In this document: positions 32,278-42,939 of the stretch, piece by piece | How the letters are laid out: every line of letters begins with the position of its first letter | How positions within the stretch are numbered: the stretch's first letter is position 1 | Assembly (NCBI RefSeq): GCF_005239225.2 | Contig: NC_133284.1 | Location: 34,486,758 to 34,550,757, forward strand | Reading direction: 5' to 3' | Source of the DNA: Populus alba | Taxonomy: Eukaryota; Streptophyta; Magnoliopsida; Malpighiales; Salicaceae | Length of the DNA stretch: 64,000 nt | Program-made: the position numbers and the translations under genes | Notes under the pieces: model-generated | Database searches by the model: none | What the model was told of the DNA's origin: nothing | What the model saw: the letters and a program-made list of their open reading frames with translations, nothing else

Positions 32278-34517
32278 TAATCGGGAAAATCACTTGATAA
32301 ACTTTAATTTGAGATATTGATGTTTTTTTATTTTTTAAATTTTATTTTTAATATTAACATATTAAAACAATTCAAAAATATTAAAAATAATTAATTTTAA
32401 ATAAAAAAATTAAAATTTAATAAAAAAACAGATCTAAATTTACTATCCATCCAAATGAAGTTTGCACATGTGAATAGTACTAATAAATAATTGTATCGTA
32501 ATAATAATGGATTATCGCAGCGAGATTGCCGGGTCTGTGTCCTAAAAACCTAGATGGATCTTTTCATTAAATTAGTTGGTGAAAGATTTGTTTCCTTTTC
32601 TCTATCAATAATACTTTTAATGGCATGGGAAAAGTATTGTAGTTTTTTCCATGTCTTTTTATATATTAGTATTATTTCAACTGTTTTGTTTTTTTTTTCT
32701 TGTTTTTTTTTATTTGTTTTTCGTTTTTCATTCCTTTATATATATATTTTTTCTTTTTCCTTTGTGTTTTTTTTCTTTTAATGAATTTTTTTTGTTTAAT
32801 TTAGTTTGTTAATGTGAAAAAAATATATATTTAGTTATCAGACCTTCATGACACGGCTCTCGAATTTGATAGGTTAATCTAATTTGACGAGTTAACCTAG
32901 ATTTTTTTTTCCTTTTTAATCAAGTTTTTTTGTTTAGTTTAGTTTGTTAATTGTTTTTGGTTTAACCTGATAATTGTTTTTTTATATTTAGTTATCAAAT
33001 TTTCATAACGGGAATCCCAGGTTAACCTGATTTGACAAGTTAACTCAATTGATTTAGATTCTTTTTTTGTCATTAGTAACAAGCGTATGTCTTTTGTTTG
33101 TTTTTTTTTTTTTTGTCTTTTTAATTAATATTTTTTTGTTTAATTTAGGTTGTTAATGTTCAGTTTTTTTTCTATTTAGTTATGAAACTTTCATGACACG
33201 GATCCTGGGTTTGACAGCTAACCTGGTTTGACGAGTTAGCCTAGTTAATTCTGGGTAACTCGTCAATTTTTTTTTCTATTAAGTTATCAAACTTTCATAA
33301 CACAAATCCAAGGTTTGACGGGTTAACCTGGTTTAAAGGGTTAACCAGTTAATTAAATTATTTTTTTCTTTTTCTTCATTAGTTTTTTTTTCTTTCTATT
33401 GGTTTTTTTTTAATTAATTTATTTAATTATCATATTTTTACGACACGACCTTGCAGTCAAACTCGCATCCAAGGCTATTGGCTCTGGTAGGGGTGTTCAC
33501 GGTCCGGTTCGGTCCGGTTTTAACATAAAAATTCAACCGAACCGGAAAATACCATTTCTTGTTAATATAACCCGAACCGAACCGAGAACCGGTTCAAACT
33601 GAACCGATTTTGTTCAGTTCGGGTCGGTTTTTTAGCCTTAGAAACCAGAAAAACTGAAACTAATTAAATAAAAGAAAACTTGGCTGAATCACAATCACTG
33701 GACAAACTTGGCTGAATCACATTAAAAAAAATCCTTGTTGAAAACTTTGAATCCAAGCTCTTCGGTTGAGATCTGAAAGATCTCCCTTAATTGAATCAAA
33801 ATCACTGGATCTATCCATACTAGCACAACTACATGTTAACAAAGATTTCAATAGCATCCTGTAAAGTAGAGAGTAGAAAGGCAACAATATAAGAGAAAAT
33901 GAGTTGCTTTAAGCCTTGTGCACAGAGGAGAGGGAGAGAGGGAGGGGTAGGGGCACTGGAAAAGGGGAAGGGGGGGAGAGAGCGGGGAGGGAGGGATGGG
34001 GTTGCTGGAAAGGGAAGGGGGAAGTGGAGGGTGAGCAGCTGGAAAGGTTTTGGGAGGGAGAGAGAGTGGGGAGGGAGGGATGGGGTTGCTAGAAGGTTTT
34101 GGGGAAAAGGGATGGGGGAGGGTGAGTGGGCTGGAAAGGTTTTGGGGAAAAGAGAAGGGGGTGGAAAGGTTTTGGAGGGGGGCGGCGGGTTGGAAAAGTT
34201 TTGTAGGGTTAGGGTATTTATTATTTAGGTTTAGGATGTATCTTTTTATATTTTGTTTTAGATTCAATTAAACCGGTTCGGTTCGGTCCGGTTCAATCGG
34301 TTTAAGCTTTTTCAAACCGGAACCGAACCGGACTGGGTGGTTTTTTTAAAATTTTTAATCGGTTTAATCGATTTTTTCTATCGGTTCTGTTTTTTCGATT
34401 AATTTTTTCTCGGTTCTCTCGGTTTAATCGGTTGGTCGGTTTTTTTAAAAACCCCTAGGCTCTGGTATTGCAGTTAGACCTACTAGGTCATGCAATTTTA
34501 ATGTTATTATTTATTAA
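32278..34517 (+). repeat. Direct repeat C, downstream copy (interrupted by a MITE)
   Basis: Repeats 24,319-25,585 in the same order and orientation. Removing the 970-bp element at 33,488-34,457 and one target copy leaves about 1.27 kb, the same length as the upstream copy. The pair therefore brackets the TPS gene, the TRIM, the GC-rich island and family A copy 3. Confidence 0.8.
33488..34457. mobile_element. hAT-type MITE with GGTTCGG-rich arms
   Basis: Bounded by the 8-bp duplication 'ggctctgg' (33,480-33,487 and 34,458-34,465); the unoccupied homologous site 'ggctctag' is at 25,529. The ends are inverted: 'taggggtgtt' at left and 'aaaaacccta'-type ('aaacccc ta') at right. Both flanking arms carry many 'ggttcggtccggtt' repeats in opposite orientation, so the single strand could fold strongly. 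The centre (33,900-34,230) is a GA-rich tract that leaves long open frames on both strands by composition alone; no transposase is present. Confidence 0.88.
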
Positions 34518-34740
34518 AGAAAGAGTTTGAATTCAATGTAAACACTTCTATATAGTAATAGTAATAGTTATAGTATGTAATACTTCTATATAGTAATAGT
34601 TATAGTATGTAATACATCCCACCATTATATTGTACACAACCCTACAAGTATAAATACAAAGTATGGCTGCTACTCTTATGCATTCAATACAATACAATTA
34701 TTTAATGTTTTTTTTTCCCCTATTTGTGTCATGTATTCAC
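34518..34740 (+). other. LTR-like end sequence, unclassified
   Basis: Contains a short duplicated 'atagtaatagttatagtatg', a TATA-like 'gtataaatac' near 34,650 and 'cattcaatacaatacaatta', a layout resembling the 3' part of a copia LTR. There is no second copy in the window, so this is tentative. Confidence 0.35.
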
Positions 34741-35110
34741 TAAGGGAGAGGGAACAGAGAAGGATTGTAGATCAATAATGTGAAAAACTAAGCCATGGTT
34801 TGGGGGTTCTAGAACGACAAGTTGATAAGTGTAGAAGATTAGTCTATGATCTTCAAGCTTCAAGGGAAAAAGAGGTACAACGCCAAAAGGATGAAAGACG
34901 AAGGAGAGTCGTTGTGGTTATCATTCAAATGTATGTACGCAAGTGGTTAGTACGGCGTGCTTATTTGAAATTCTTGTCAGTCACTACTTCTATACAATGT
35001 TTTTTGAGAACGGTGTTAGCAAGAAGGGGATTCCGAAGGCTTAAACAAGAGGCTACTACAGTCACTATTAATCGTATTCAAGATTCGAGGGCGAATTTTC
35101 TTGAAGAGGG
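34741..35110 (+). pseudogene. IQ-motif (myosin-neck-like) gene fragment
   Basis: A frame open from about 34,782 contains a charged, coiled-coil-like stretch ('DLQASREKEVQRQKDERRRR') followed by two adjacent IQ motifs: 'IIQMYVRKWLVRR' and 'SIQCFLRTVLARRGFRRLKQ', each with the IQxxxRxxxxR pattern that binds calmodulin-type light chains. The 'ARR..RRLKQEA' ending resembles the last IQ repeat of plant myosins. There is no motor domain, intron structure or proper end, and upstream there is an in-frame TGA near 34,779. LTR-like DNA lies on both sides. It is probably a captured or stranded gene piece; myosin origin is my best guess. Confidence 0.4.
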
Positions 35111-36030
35111 AGGGAATGATACGTTTCAGCCATGTGATACGACCCAAGTAAGGTCAGATTCGGATTTTGGCGTAAAAAGCGCAACAGTCCAGGTTTACGG
35201 CAACAATCATAATTCTCAATCTGACCGTTGGATCAGGATAATATTTTATGTGGACTCTCCATATATATCTTACTACCTTGGGTTAAAAATTCAGGTCAAT
35301 CAGAGTTCGGGAAGGAACCTCAATACTAGTCAATGGAGGCTGTACGGATTTTGTTATTTACTTCCATTTGACTTGTGGACTTCCTATTTGGTTAGGATTC
35401 TTTTCCTACAAGGATGTGGCAGCTGGCTTTGGGAATTTCCTAGTTCCACAAGGATCTTTAATGAGCTGCAATATAATCTACAAGTGTGGCAGTGATTCAT
35501 TAATGTTTCAGAATCCTTTTCTTATAAGGATTCCTTATTCATCCTAGCTACACAAGGAAAGAAGGGCTGGTGGTATTTAATGACAGATTAGTTATTTTTA
35601 TTATTTTCTTTAACGTTTGGGCTTAATTAAAACTTTGTTTTGAGCTAGGGTCCAAGACTTGTTTGGATCAGGTTATGGGCTTTTCAGTTTAGGGTTTTGG
35701 GCTAGTTTTGAGTGGACCTCATATAAGTCCACATAAGGGGTCCATTAGGGTTAACTTTTCAAGAACTATTTAAACTCATGTAAGCCACAATTTCGGCAGC
35801 TTTGATGATTATTATTCTGAATTTTTCAGTTTTAACGTGTGAGAGTGATTCTTGCATTCTTCAGTTCTTGAACGAACTGAATCTGACTTATCGAAGATTA
35901 ACTGGCTTCGTGGCGTCATTCTACTCATTCCAATAGTGTTGGTGCCTTGGGGCAGGTTTCCATTATGTCACACTCATATCAGACCTATTTCGGCTTTCCA
36001 GGATCAGATCTCAATCTTGATTCCGCAATG
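35111..36030 (+). other. LTR-like non-coding region
   Basis: From about 35,136 ('tgatacgacccaagtaagg') the sequence has LTR character, with a TATA-like 'actatttaaact' near 35,766 and G/T-rich leader-like DNA to about 36,030. It may be the 5' LTR of the copia element that follows or of another family. I saw no second copy or clear primer site. Confidence 0.35.
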
Positions 36031-36505
36031 CTAAGATTAGCATTTCTTTCTGGCCGTGGGCGAAGCACCATAGGATGGGTGCGAACCCGCTAAGATGGAG
36101 AGGAGACAGCGGCAGGGATGTGCTGAAGATTGAATTTAGATAGATCAACACATACGTTAATTCCAGGAGGGGAAAGAGAGGAAGAACCTGTGGAGGAAGA
36201 ACTCAATATAGGAGAAGATCGTGATGGAGACCCAGCAGAAGAAGTACCCATAACAGGGAAGCGAACAGGGGAGAAACCATGGGAGCTGGCAGCAGCATCG
36301 GAACCTTCTTAGCAGCCGTTCTTCCTCAGTTTGAATTCACAAAGCAGCAGCTTCTCCTTAGCAGATATCACTCATCTCCCTCTTCTGTCACTTATCACGA
36401 AGTAGAAACTGAAACTTCTCCTCCCTAAGCAACATAGACAATCAACAATCTGCTGGCGCTGCATCAGCTCTTCAATCTTCCTTCTCCCCTGTAGCGCAAT
36501 CAGTC
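36031..36505 (+). other. Leader-like region before copia gag, no gene recognised
   Basis: Short frames (for example 36,130-36,312, Glu-rich) are not recognisable. The region probably belongs to the untranslated leader of the copia element downstream. Confidence 0.35.
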
Positions 36506-37190
36506 ATGTATGGGGCATCGCCTACTGCCTCCCTTATTCCTCTTCCTAACACACACCAGGTAGTCTCTTTAAAACTCTCCAACCATAATTTCCTATATTG
36601 GAGGATGCAGATGAAACCTTTTCTCTTGGGCCAAGGCGTTTATTCATTTGTTGATGGCACATCACCATGTCCTCCTTCACATTTGGCATCGGCTGAGACA
36701 TCTACACTCTCTGCCAACCCTGCATATGTGTCATGGAAGCAGCAAGATCACCTAATCATGAGTGCCCTCCTATCTTCTCTCTAGGTGGAAGTTCTGCACT
36801 TGGTTGTAGATTGCAACACTTCTCATGCCATCTGGACAACGTTAGAAACAACTTTGGCCTCTCCCTCAAATTCCAGAATTATGCAGCTCCACGGCTCATT
36901 CCAGGAGCTAAGACAGAATGATGATTCTGCTAGTATTTACCTGCAGAAGGCTAAGGCCTTGTTTGATGAATTGGCTACCGCTGGTAGACCAATCTCCCTG
37001 GCAGAATTTAATCTGTATGTTTTTCACGGATTGCGCAGTGAATTTAAAGATCTTGTCACCAGCTTGTCCACTAAGGATGCCCCCATCAGCTATACTGATC
37101 TCCATAGCAGCCTTCTTACACATGAGTTTCTTCACAAAGCCTCCCTCCAGCCATCTGTAACAACCCCTCTGTTACCGACTCCAACGCAGC
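36506..37190 (+). pseudogene. Ty1-copia gag (UBN2-type) fragment of the + strand element
   Basis: 'VVSLKLSNHNFLYWRMQMKP' and 'SWKQQDHLIMSALLSSL' mark the start of a copia gag domain. An in-frame TAG (36,782-36,784) precedes 'HAIWTTLETTLASPSNSRIM' and 'LFDELATAGRPISLAEFNLY'. A frameshift near 37,200 separates it from the zinc knuckle. Gag packages element RNA; this copy is broken. Confidence 0.85.
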
Positions 37191-37199
37191 AACCAGCTG

Positions 37200-38920
37200 C
37201 GTTCTTTGTGCTGGTAGACGGGGTCGTTTTCGTGGGGGCTGGAGACCTAACAATCGTAGCAATTTTTATAGTGGAAATGGACCAGCAAACAGCTACACCT
37301 CAGGACAACAATATAGCTCACATGGAAACCGGTTCTCATCTGGCTCTTCTTCACGGCCAACAGGTAATTTTGGGCAGCAAGGAAATCGTTTTGGTGGCTA
37401 TCCTCGCAATATAAAATGTCAGCTGTGTTATGAATATGGGCATACTGCTCAACAGTGTTCTCAGTTGGCTACTCATCATATGCAAGCTAATGCTAATCTT
37501 GCATTTAATACTGCCCCTTCCACCACTCCTGTTACTTGGTTTCCTGATACAGGTGCAAATCATCATATCACGCCGGATCTTGTAAGTATGATGAGTTCAG
37601 AACCTTATCTTGGAAATGATCATCTGCATGTTGGTGATGGTAAGGGCCTTGTTATCTCAAATATTGCTCACTCTAAAATTCACTCACCAAACCGCATATT
37701 TATGTTATCCAATATCTTACATGTTCCTACCATTAAAAAACCTCTGCTATTTGTTCAAAAATTTTGTCTTGAGAATAACGTGTTTTTTGAATTTCATTCC
37801 TCTCTATTTTATGTTAAGGATCTCATGACAAAGGCAATTCTTCTTTCCAGTCAGAGTAAAGATGGTCTAAATGTTTTGTCTGCAACGTCGTTGCCTCAAG
37901 TTTTTTCCTCTACCTGTCTATCTACTACAGCTGATGTCTGGCATCGTCGCCTTGGACATCCTAGTCCACGTATTCTGCATTTTCTAGTGAAAAATAAAAA
38001 AGTGTCATGTATGTCCACTAAGTTTAATTTTCAGTGTCCTACGTGCCCTCTAGGCAAGTCATCGCGTCTGACTCAAAAAACTACGGGTCATCAAACTTGA
38101 GCTCCTCTTGACTTGATTTTTAGTGATGTTTGGGGTCCATCCCTTATGTTGTCATCTAATGGTTTTCGCTATTTTGTTATTTTTGTGGATGCTCATACAA
38201 AGTTTATATGGTTTTATCCTTTGGTTGCTAAGTCTGATGTTTTTGCAATTTTTCATCAGTTTCAGGCACTTGTGGAGCGCCAATTCTCCTTAAAAATTAA
38301 GTCTGTTCAAACCGATTGGGGTGGTGAATATCGAAAACTAAATACATATTTTAAAACGATTGGTATTCATCATCGTGTGATCTGCCCGCACACTCATGAA
38401 CAAAATGGCATGGTTGAACGCCGTTATAGACATATTGTTAAAACTGGACTCACTCTCCTTGGTCAGTGTCATGCTCCCCTTAAATATTGGAGTTATGCTT
38501 TTGAAAGTTCTATTTATTTGATTAATCGCATGCCCACTCCAGTTCTTAATTATAAGACACCGTTTGAATATCTTCTAAAATCGACTCCTGATTATGCGTT
38601 TCTTCGTACTTTCGGGTGTCTCTGCTTTCCTTTTTTTCGTCCATACAATGCTCACAAATTAGATTTTCGGTCCACCCCTTGTGTTTTTCTAGGATATAGT
38701 ACCTCGCATGTCGGTTATCGATGTCTTGATTTGTCATCCAAATGAATTTATCTTGCACGTCATGTCCGGTTTCATGAAACTGTTTTTCCTCTTGATAAAA
38801 CTAAACAGACTGCAGCAACACCTAAACAGCCCTCTGCTCCCTCTATACCCGTCACTTTACTTCCTCTCATACAACCCTCGTCACTCTCTTCATCACTGCC
38901 CCATACACTGCCTACACCTC
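37200..38920 (+). pseudogene. Ty1-copia protease-integrase region, 3' truncated
   Basis: In one frame: a Gly/Ser/Asn-rich linker, the CCHC knuckle 'CQLCYEYGHTAQQC' (about 37,418), protease 'WFPDTGANHHITPD' (about 37,535), the pre-integrase 'VWHRRLGHP' (about 37,937), and an integrase core with 'FSDVWGPSL', 'VQTDWGGEYRKL' and 'QNGMVERRYRHIV'. The frame continues into the Ser/Pro-rich linker that precedes reverse transcriptase and ends abruptly at about 38,920. Stops at 38,098 and 38,743 look like CGA-to-TGA changes. No reverse transcriptase or 3' LTR follows. Confidence 0.9.
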
Positions 38921-38998
38921 CTCTGTGATCGATATTCTAGCATGCCATGAGGTTTTCAAGCATAGCGCCATGCTACCTGTAATCAACTAAATTCTTGT
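38921..38998 (+). repeat. 75-bp fragment copied from the duplicated block
   Basis: The bases 'tctgtgatcgatattctagc' to 'aatcaactaaattc' match 40,548-40,620 and 52,668-52,740. It joins the broken copia element to the Harbinger-like terminus that follows, so it marks a rearrangement joint. Confidence 0.85.
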
Positions 38999-39390
38999 TG
39001 TTTGTTTTAGCTTTTGTGGTTGAGGTTGTGGTTAGGTACAACCCAATTATGCACAAAACTCAACCACAAAAGCTAGTTTGATGAGTCAATAATGTTTAAT
39101 TGTAATAACAAAGCACGCTTTTATTATTTTGCCGGTATTTATGTGGAAAAAATGTTTTATTTCCTCTTAACATAAATAATTATTTTATTTATGTTCTTTT
39201 TAATCATTTTGGGTACAAAAGCAACCTCAATCACAGTTTAACCAAACATATTTTTAACCACAATAAAATCAAACCATATTTTTAACCAAATACTCAAAAA
39301 TATATACACAAATCATAAAAAAAATATTTTATGAAAAAATCATTTTTTTTCCAACCTTCACCACAATAATTACAGTAAAAACAAACACAC
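38999..39390 (+). mobile_element. Internally deleted PIF/Harbinger element
   Basis: The left part 'tgtttgttttagcttttgtg' then 'gttgaggttg' resembles an inverted copy of the right end ('aaccttcaccacaataatta' then 'cagtaaaaacaaaca', ending about 39,387). The interior from 39,074 is the end of the Harbinger transposase gene (stop region) and its 3' untranslated part, as in 51,193-51,509. No transposase domain remains. Confidence 0.6.
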
Positions 39391-41511
39391 TCTACGAGGT
39401 GGAGAAGGTGTTAAGGTGGCACACAAAAAACAAGGGGAAAACAAACAAAAGAACCGCTCCAATTCTTCTTTGTCTTATAGTGATAGACGGAACTACCCTT
39501 AACGAAACAGCACATGAATTTCTTTTTTTCAAATGCCCAAACTATCCTTAGGTCTCCACTTCTCAGACTTTAATGCTTCCTGCAAACTTGAAACCCCCAG
39601 CCCCTTTTCAGAAAAAGCGCGTGGCTTTACATGTCATAGATTTTGTGAGAAAATGCCCAAGAATTTGACGGTACAACCCTAACGGAGATGTTAACTTGCA
39701 CTCACTCAGACCTTTCATAGATTTAAGCGTCGTTATTTTGAAAATCCAAGTGATCGGGAGACATTTCTATCCGATTAGATGAAGTTGATAAACTCTCATG
39801 ATGAATCGTTATCTGATGAAGCTTGGCGTCTATTTGAGGTTCAAAGTAAAGAATTTGTGCTGGTTCTTAACTATATCGAAAGAACTTGGCTGCCATTCGA
39901 AGAGTACATGGAATGAAAAAGACGCACACTTTGGGAATTGAGTCACCTCATCAGGAGTCTAGGCCGCTCATTGAGCTCTAAAAAAAATATTTCACAAGGT
40001 GATTTTTGATTGGTGAGAGGCAGAATTTGCCAGGCCAATGAAAATCAACTTCAACACTTCAAAACAACTCTTATCATGTATTGTTCATCATGGAGAATAG
40101 GTAATGTCATTTTCTAATGACAGTGATGAAGAGAGTCCAGAGAATCGAATCAATGAGCAGCTTCTAGCTACAATCAAAGTATCAATTACAACTGCCTTTG
40201 CCTTTACAAGAAGGTAAATGTTTCGAAGACAAACTCCCTAATCCGTGAATTAATGCCTACTTATTAAACAGCAATATAAAATCATGGAACCGTGTATGTG
40301 CACAAGTTCATACCTTTTATTTTCAGACGTGCTAATTAAAATATATATCCACACTTGAGAACCTAAAGTTGTTGTGCTATGGAACTGTGTATGTGCACAA
40401 GTCCGTATTTTAGCCCTTCAATTTTTTTTCAAATGGTTGCCGTGCTATATATAATTCTACGAGGTCTTGAACTATACTTTTAACTGTTTGGTATGCTAAG
40501 TAGGCATGCTTGACAACCCCCAAGTTGCTGTACCATGGAACCGCCTCTGTGATCGATATTCTAGCATGCCATGAGGTTTTCAAGCATAGCGCCATGCTAC
40601 CTATAATCAACTAAATTCTCGTTATTGTTTAAGCTTTAACTAATCTCTTGCAGCTATAATTAGTCTTTTTTGGTCCATAGTTATTCCTTTTGTACAAAAT
40701 GTTTTAAGAGAATGTACGTAACTCCTGCACTGATTCTCTGGGAATAACTCAATATGTTCAGCTGATGGAGTTACCTTTGTGGTGTTTTATTGACTCGTGT
40801 CAAAAACAACAGCCTTGCGCCATGGCAATAACTTCAAGTAGAGGAGGAGAAGGAGAGAGGAGAGGGGAGAGGGGAGAGGAGAGTTACGCTTCCATGCGCA
40901 TAAGGTGAGGTTATTTTAGACATTCTGAAAAGGTGATGACATGCATGGACAGATGAGAGGCATTTGTGTCAAATCCAAATGACCCAAAAAGTCTACTGGA
41001 GGCTTGGAGCGGCACCCAGACAAAAGAAAAAACCTTGGAGGGTATTTTAGTAAGATAGTAAGCAGAAGCCAACCACCAAATGTGCGGAGAAGAAGACAAG
41101 CTGAGCATGGAAAGAGAAACCCTAATGGAGACAGGGAGGTCTTGTAAGTTGTCAGTGATAATAATAATGAAAACCTGACCAATCACATCAATCAGAAAAG
41201 GTAAATAGCCTTACAATCAAATCTGGGCCGTTCACTTTCCCCCATCTGGAAACAAAAGGAAAGAGCAGTCGGAGGACAGGACAGAGGTGATTGGCTTCAA
41301 AAAGACAAAAAAACACCAAGAATCTTTCGTATTTCCTCACATGGAACCTTTGCTCTTTGGGGTAATCCTTGTTAAGTACCTTAAAAATAACATTAATTGT
41401 ATTCCTAACACCCCATTGGTCCCCTTCCACCCCAAATTTGGACTGCTCTAGCTCCCAAATTAAAAAATTACCACATCTGTATATACTATATGGGTATATT
41501 TATAATGAAAT
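39074..41511 (+). repeat. 2,438-bp duplicated block, copy 1
   Basis: Matches 51,193-53,630 at a constant offset of 12,119, with scattered single-base differences and a few tiny indels (for example 'aactaatctc' versus 'aactaataatctc'). It contains the Harbinger 3' end, segment X, a Mutator transposase fragment, a stretch of unknown nature and a GA-rich tract near 40,850. Beyond both borders the sequences are unrelated. Confidence 0.93.
39640..40180 (+). pseudogene. Mutator-like (MULE) transposase fragment, copy 1
   Basis: One frame reads 'SDEAWRLFEVQSKEFVLVLN' then 'YIERTWLPFEEYME' (about 39,808-39,917). After a shift another reads 'HFGN', 'VTSSGV' and 'ALKKIFHKVIFDW' (about 39,927-40,012). 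This order matches the end of plant MULE transposases, where a 'tWlp' segment is followed by an HFGN..TSRVE..H..LK motif. It is broken by stops and a frameshift. Confidence 0.65.
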
Positions 41512-41538
41512 TAGCCACGACAAGGACTCTTTCATCTA

Positions 41539-42574
41539 GGCTCCGTTTGTTTGCAGGAAAGTGAATTTCTTTTGGAAAGTGAATTCCGGGAAAAGTGAAT
41601 TCCTGGAAAGTGAATTCCGGGAAAATATTTTCCGATGTTTGATAGTGTTATGAAAAATGAACTGGAAAACACTTTCTAGTGTTTGGTTATGTCATGGAAA
41701 ATGAGCTGGAAAATAACTTATTAATATTTTATTTTTCTAAAGTTTATTAAAATAATGAGGAACAAATCTTACAAATTAAAAAGTTGAATGAGAATGAAAT
41801 TGAAAAAAAAATATATATAATTTCATAAATTATCTCAAATAAAACAAATAATAATCAAAATAATAGGGATCAAATCTAAAAAATTAAAAAAAAAAATGAA
41901 AAATGAAGAAATTAAAATAATAATAATCAACATTTCATAAATTATTTCAAATAAAATAAGTAACAATCAAAAGAATGAGGATTAAATTTGATAAATAAAA
42001 ATTTTCAATAAAAAAATGATAAGAAAAAAGCAAATAGCAATTATAAAAATAAGGACCAAAGTTAATATAAAAATAAAATTTTAAGAGATGAAATTGAAAA
42101 ATAAATATTCAAAACAAAATATATATAGCAATCAAAAGTTTGAGGATCAAATTTGATATAATCAGCAAATAATGACATTTCTAAATTTTTCACAACTTCC
42201 GGAAAGTGTTTTCCCCTAAAATTTTTCAGGAAAACACTTTCCTGAAAACCAAGCCAAATTTTCCTTTTACTGGAAAGTGTTTTCCATTGACCAACTTTCC
42301 TACTAGCAAACAAACACAAGAAAGTTTGGAAAGTGATTTCCCGGAAACCACTTTCCGGAAAACAAACACAGCTAAAAGGAAAACACTTTCCTGAAAACCA
42401 AGTCAAATTTTTTTTTGACTAAAATTGACTGGAAAGTGTTTTCCGTTGACCGGAAAGTGTTTTCCGCTGACCGGAAATTGTTTTCCGTTGACCAACTTTC
42501 CTAATGACAAACAAACACAGGAAAGTTTGGAAAATGGTTTCCCGGAAACTACTTTCCGGGAAACAAACAAGGCC
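41539..42574. mobile_element. MITE with GGAAAGTG-rich inverted ends
   Basis: The left end 'ggctccgtttgtttgcagga' and the right end, read inverted, 'ggccttgtttgtttcccgga' form imperfect terminal inverted repeats followed by 'aaagtg' units. The trinucleotide 'cta' flanks both sides (41,536-41,538 and 42,575-42,577), so a Tourist/Harbinger-type origin is plausible. The right end is partly duplicated (42,200-42,370 and 42,380-42,570), with repeats of 'ggaaagtgttttccgttgac'. No coding region. Confidence 0.65.
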
Positions 42575-42693
42575 CTAGTTACATACAAGCTTGTTGACCA
42601 ACTATATTTATTTTATCTGATCTTGATCAATGGTTGCACGAAAGAGCTGCCATGGAATTAAACCTTTTTTTAAAAAAATAAAATCTCTATCTT

Positions 42694-42893
42694 TATGAGA
42701 ATAAGAGAATTTTTATGTTCTGTTGTATTATTCTGCATTGTTACGGTAGTAAATATTGCATGAGGAAAGGAATACAATCTTATATCTCAGCTAATGAATG
42801 TTGAATATCTGCTAATGATTCCAAGGATAAAGTTGGAATATATATTCTAATAACTATACATTACTTTATAGGTGAAATGTGAATATATGCTAA
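42694..42893 (-). repeat. 3' LTR of the minus-strand copia element
   Basis: 'tatgttctgttgtattattc' and 'atatctcagctaatgaatgt' match the right LTR at 47,212-47,410. The minus-strand purine tract 'cttgagggagagta' is adjacent on the inner side. Confidence 0.85.
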
Positions 42894-42939
42894 TAATACT
42901 CTCCCTCAAGTTGGAGCATGGAGATTCATAATGCCCAAC

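Noticed and set aside
33848..34271. Overlapping proline-rich and glycine-rich open frames on both strands
   Set aside because: They lie in the GA-rich centre of the hAT-type MITE, where stop codons are rare by composition. They have no domain and no initiation context.
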